Of a DNA stretch of 42,453 nucleotides, positions 40,890 through 42,453 are shown piece after piece. The stretch covers positions 1-42,453 of the forward strand of contig NZ_QJUG01000054.1 in the NCBI RefSeq assembly GCF_003426775.1. The letters run 5' to 3'. Source of the stretch: Allorhizocola rhizosphaerae (lineage in GTDB: Bacteria > Actinomycetota > Actinomycetes > Mycobacteriales > Micromonosporaceae). Below the pieces are notes generated by a model. It ran no database searches, was not told where the DNA came from, and saw only the letters and a program-made list of their open reading frames with translations. Positions within the stretch are counted from its first letter, which is position 1. Each line of letters opens with the position of its first letter. The translations under genes were made by a program, and so were the position numbers.

Positions 40890-42041
40890 ATGACACGGAC
40901 GGCAGTGGTGATCGGGGCGGGCATCGGTGGGCTGACCGCGGCGATCGGTCTACATCGCACGGGCTGGCAGGTGACCGTCCTCGAACGTGCCGCCGCCTTT
41001 GCACCCGTCGGGGCGGGCTTGGTCCTGCAGGCCAACGGACTGCGCTGTCTCGACGCGCTGGGCCTCGGCGCCGACGTGCGCAAGCAGGGCCACGCCGACG
41101 TGTCCGGTGGCACCCGCAGATGCGACGGCAGGTGGCTGGCCCGCATCGAGGCCGGCGTGCTGGAACGCATGCTGGGCACACCCGCGATCGGCATCCATCG
41201 CGCCGCCCTGCACGAGATCCTGCTTGGAGCCCTGCCAGACGGTGTCGTCGTGACCGGCGCGGAGGTGCGTGCCGTCACCACGGACGGCGACGTCACCTAT
41301 CAAAACAAGGACATGGCAGTTCAAGTAAATGCCGATCTCGTGGTCGGTGCCGACGGCATCCACAGCGCAGTGCGCAAGCTGCTCTGGCCTGAGGCCGCCG
41401 CACCGGCACACATCGGCGTGACCGCGTGGCGCGGCGTCACGCCGGTTTGGGACGGCGACCTTGCCGTCGCGATCAGCTGGGGCCGGGGCGCAGAGTTCGG
41501 CATGGTGCCGCTCATCGACGGTCGCGTCTACTGGTTCGCCGCCGTCAACGCCCCGGCCGGCGGACCGGCCGGCGACGACATGGCCCGGGTCCGTGCCCGG
41601 TTCGGCAACTGGCACGACCCGATCCCCGCCCTCATCACGGCGACTAGCACCGTCCTGCGCGACGACCTCGCATGTCTCGACAAGCCACTCACGACGTACG
41701 TCAAGGGCCGGGTCGCCCTGCTCGGTGACGCCGCGCACGCGATGACACCCAATCTCGGCCAGGGTGCCAACCAGGCGCTCGAGGACGCGATCGTCCTGGC
41801 TTGCCTCGCCGGCCGGCCGGACGGGCTCACCGCCTATGACCAGCAGCGTCGTCCGCGCAGCCAGCAGGTCGCGAAGGCGTCCCGCATGATCGGCCGCTTC
41901 GGGCAGCAACTGGAAAACCCCATCGCCGTGGCCGCCCGCAACACCATCATGCGGCTGACGCCACCGCGGCTGGCGCTGCGCTCGATGAGCCGCCACGCCG
42001 ACTGGCGACCCCCACCCGGCTGTGAACCGCTAAGTCAGTGA
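40890..42041 (+). CDS. FAD-dependent aromatic-ring monooxygenase-like protein
   Basis: A 383-residue class A flavoprotein monooxygenase of the salicylate/6-hydroxynicotinate hydroxylase type. FAD motifs are VVIGAGIGGLTAAIGLHRTG (about 6-25), LVVGADGIHSAVRK (the DG motif, about 150) and LLGDAAHAMTPNLGQGANQA (the GD motif, about 280). The C-terminus lacks extra domains. AGGAG lies 7-8 nt before ATG 40890; an adjacent GTG at 40887 is an alternative. Control by the divergent TetR suggests induction by an aromatic or xenobiotic substrate. Substrate unknown. Confidence 0.92.
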   Translation: MTRTAVVIGAGIGGLTAAIGLHRTGWQVTVLERAAAFAPVGAGLVLQANGLRCLDALGLGADVRKQGHADVSGGTRRCDGRWLARIEAGVLERMLGTPAIGIHRAALHEILLGALPDGVVVTGAEVRAVTTDGDVTYQNKDMAVQVNADLVVGADGIHSAVRKLLWPEAAAPAHIGVTAWRGVTPVWDGDLAVAISWGRGAEFGMVPLIDGRVYWFAAVNAPAGGPAGDDMARVRARFGNWHDPIPALITATSTVLRDDLACLDKPLTTYVKGRVALLGDAAHAMTPNLGQGANQALEDAIVLACLAGRPDGLTAYDQQRRPRSQQVAKASRMIGRFGQQLENPIAVAARNTIMRLTPPRLALRSMSRHADWRPPPGCEPLSQ

Positions 42042-42086
42042 ACAAGGGCAGGTGGCGGCGAGGGTCTGTTCGGCTCGGTCGGTGGT

Positions 42087-42114
42087 GCCGCCGTAGCGGC
42101 GTCTCGACGGCGGC
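42087..42114. terminator. hairpin between convergent genes near the right edge
   Basis: GCCGCCGT (42087-42094) and ACGGCGGC (42107-42114) form a perfect 8-bp stem with a 12-nt loop in the 113-bp gap between the monooxygenase stop and the stop of the minus-strand edge gene. Confidence 0.5.
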
Positions 42115-42154
42115 GAGCTGCCGCTGGAAAAGGCGCACGCCACCGCACAAGGTC

Positions 42155-42439
42155 TTAGAGCGAAGGTTTGAGCCCGAGCCGGCGGAGCTCCAGGCGGGCC
42201 AGCGCGTCGACGCACGACGGGTCGCCGGTGCGCCAGCCCGCCACCACGTCCTCGTCCAAATTGGACAGCCGACGCAGCGGGGCGTTGGCCAGCGCGCGCA
42301 ACGCCAGCAGCTCCTGCCCGCCGGGCCGCCTGCGCACCCGGGCCGCGGCCGACGCCGCGCGGATCCACAAGGCACGAAACGGTAACCACAGCGCGAGCGC
42401 GATCAGGATGGGCACCCCGCCGGTGAGCCACGCCAGCAC
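42155..42439 (-). CDS. small membrane-anchored hypothetical protein, possibly 5'-truncated
   Basis: A frame of at least 94 residues at the window edge. One N-terminal hydrophobic helix (WLTGGVPILIALALWLPF) is followed by a basic, Ala/Arg-rich cytoplasmic-type segment and the pattern LRALANAPLRRLSNLDEDVV, then AGWRTGDPSCVDALARLELR. I do not recognise the family. GTG 42439 may be the start, or the gene may continue past the window because the frame stays open to the end. It is convergent with the monooxygenase gene. Confidence 0.55.
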   Translation of the reverse strand: MLAWLTGGVPILIALALWLPFRALWIRAASAAARVRRRPGGQELLALRALANAPLRRLSNLDEDVVAGWRTGDPSCVDALARLELRRLGLKPSL

Positions 42440-42453
42440 GGTCGCCAGATCGC

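Noticed and set aside
42042-42154. Small coding gene between the monooxygenase and the edge gene
   Set aside because: Frames there have no domain or ribosome-binding site. The segment is best explained by a hairpin between convergent genes.

Overview
The window is high-GC actinobacterial DNA. The evidence is the core order phoH - ybeY - CNNM/CBS protein - degenerate cytidine-deaminase-like protein - era - recO - uppS, GTG/TTG starts, many ATGA/GTGA start-stop overlaps, apparent leaderless promoters (TANNNT placed 6-8 nt before the start codon) and several families typical of filamentous actinomycetes. A Pseudonocardiales-like or related genus is plausible, but I cannot fix it from sequence alone. 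No rRNA, tRNA, IS element, phage or CRISPR array is visible, and no gene-free gap exceeds 300 bp.

Layout. (1) 83-3332: phoH-ybeY-CNNM-CDA-like core operon. (2) 3360-23935: about 20.5 kb of accessory metabolism inserted where era would normally follow: a GT39-like membrane glycosyltransferase; a divergent LacI-controlled triad (Gfo/Idh oxidoreductase, DUF993 aldolase-like, sugar-isomerase-like TIM barrel); an FAD oxidoreductase followed by a wrecked P-loop kinase; then a long collinear operon of LacI regulator, two sugar ABC permeases, lipoprotein binding protein, two ADP-ribosylglycohydrolase (ARH) proteins, PfkB/ribokinase, a TIM-barrel/FGE-like fusion, a secreted esterase-propeller fusion, a CaiB-type CoA-transferase and a CitE/HpcH-type lyase. 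(3) 24074-26301: a Clp module with a ClgR/PopR-type regulator ending in the ssrA-like tail YALAA, a convergent clpP pair, a palindromic PopR-box-like operator and a divergent 45-residue basic protein. (4) 26328-28746: era-recO-uppS. (5) 28736-32619: a secreted subtilase and an ECF transporter (ykoE-ykoD-ykoC) under a TPP riboswitch. (6) 32656-34409: DUF318-type permease with a His-rich partner. (7) 34450-36348: long acyl-CoA dehydrogenase. (8) 36427-40085: response regulator, multicopper oxidase and histidine kinase on the minus strand. (9) 40187-42041: TetR regulator divergent from an FAD monooxygenase across two phased operators. (10) a partial membrane protein at the right edge.

Working together. 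The LacI-2 operon reads as an uptake-and-dismantling pathway: a lipoprotein and two permeases import a glycoside (their ATPase must be encoded elsewhere), ARH proteins could release a ribosyl-type sugar, the PfkB kinase would phosphorylate it, and the CoA-transferase/lyase pair could process an acid released with it. The substrate is inferred, not shown. The Clp module has the parts of a conditional backup protease: an unstable activator with its own C-terminal degron, a ClgR-type site before the regulator gene and a PopR-type site before the protease genes. Two sequence-level oddities recur in the accessory region: gene gaps exactly bridged by coupled mini-ORFs, and local tandem duplications at gene boundaries (a tripled initiation region; duplicated 3' ends of lacI-1, citE and the regulator gene).
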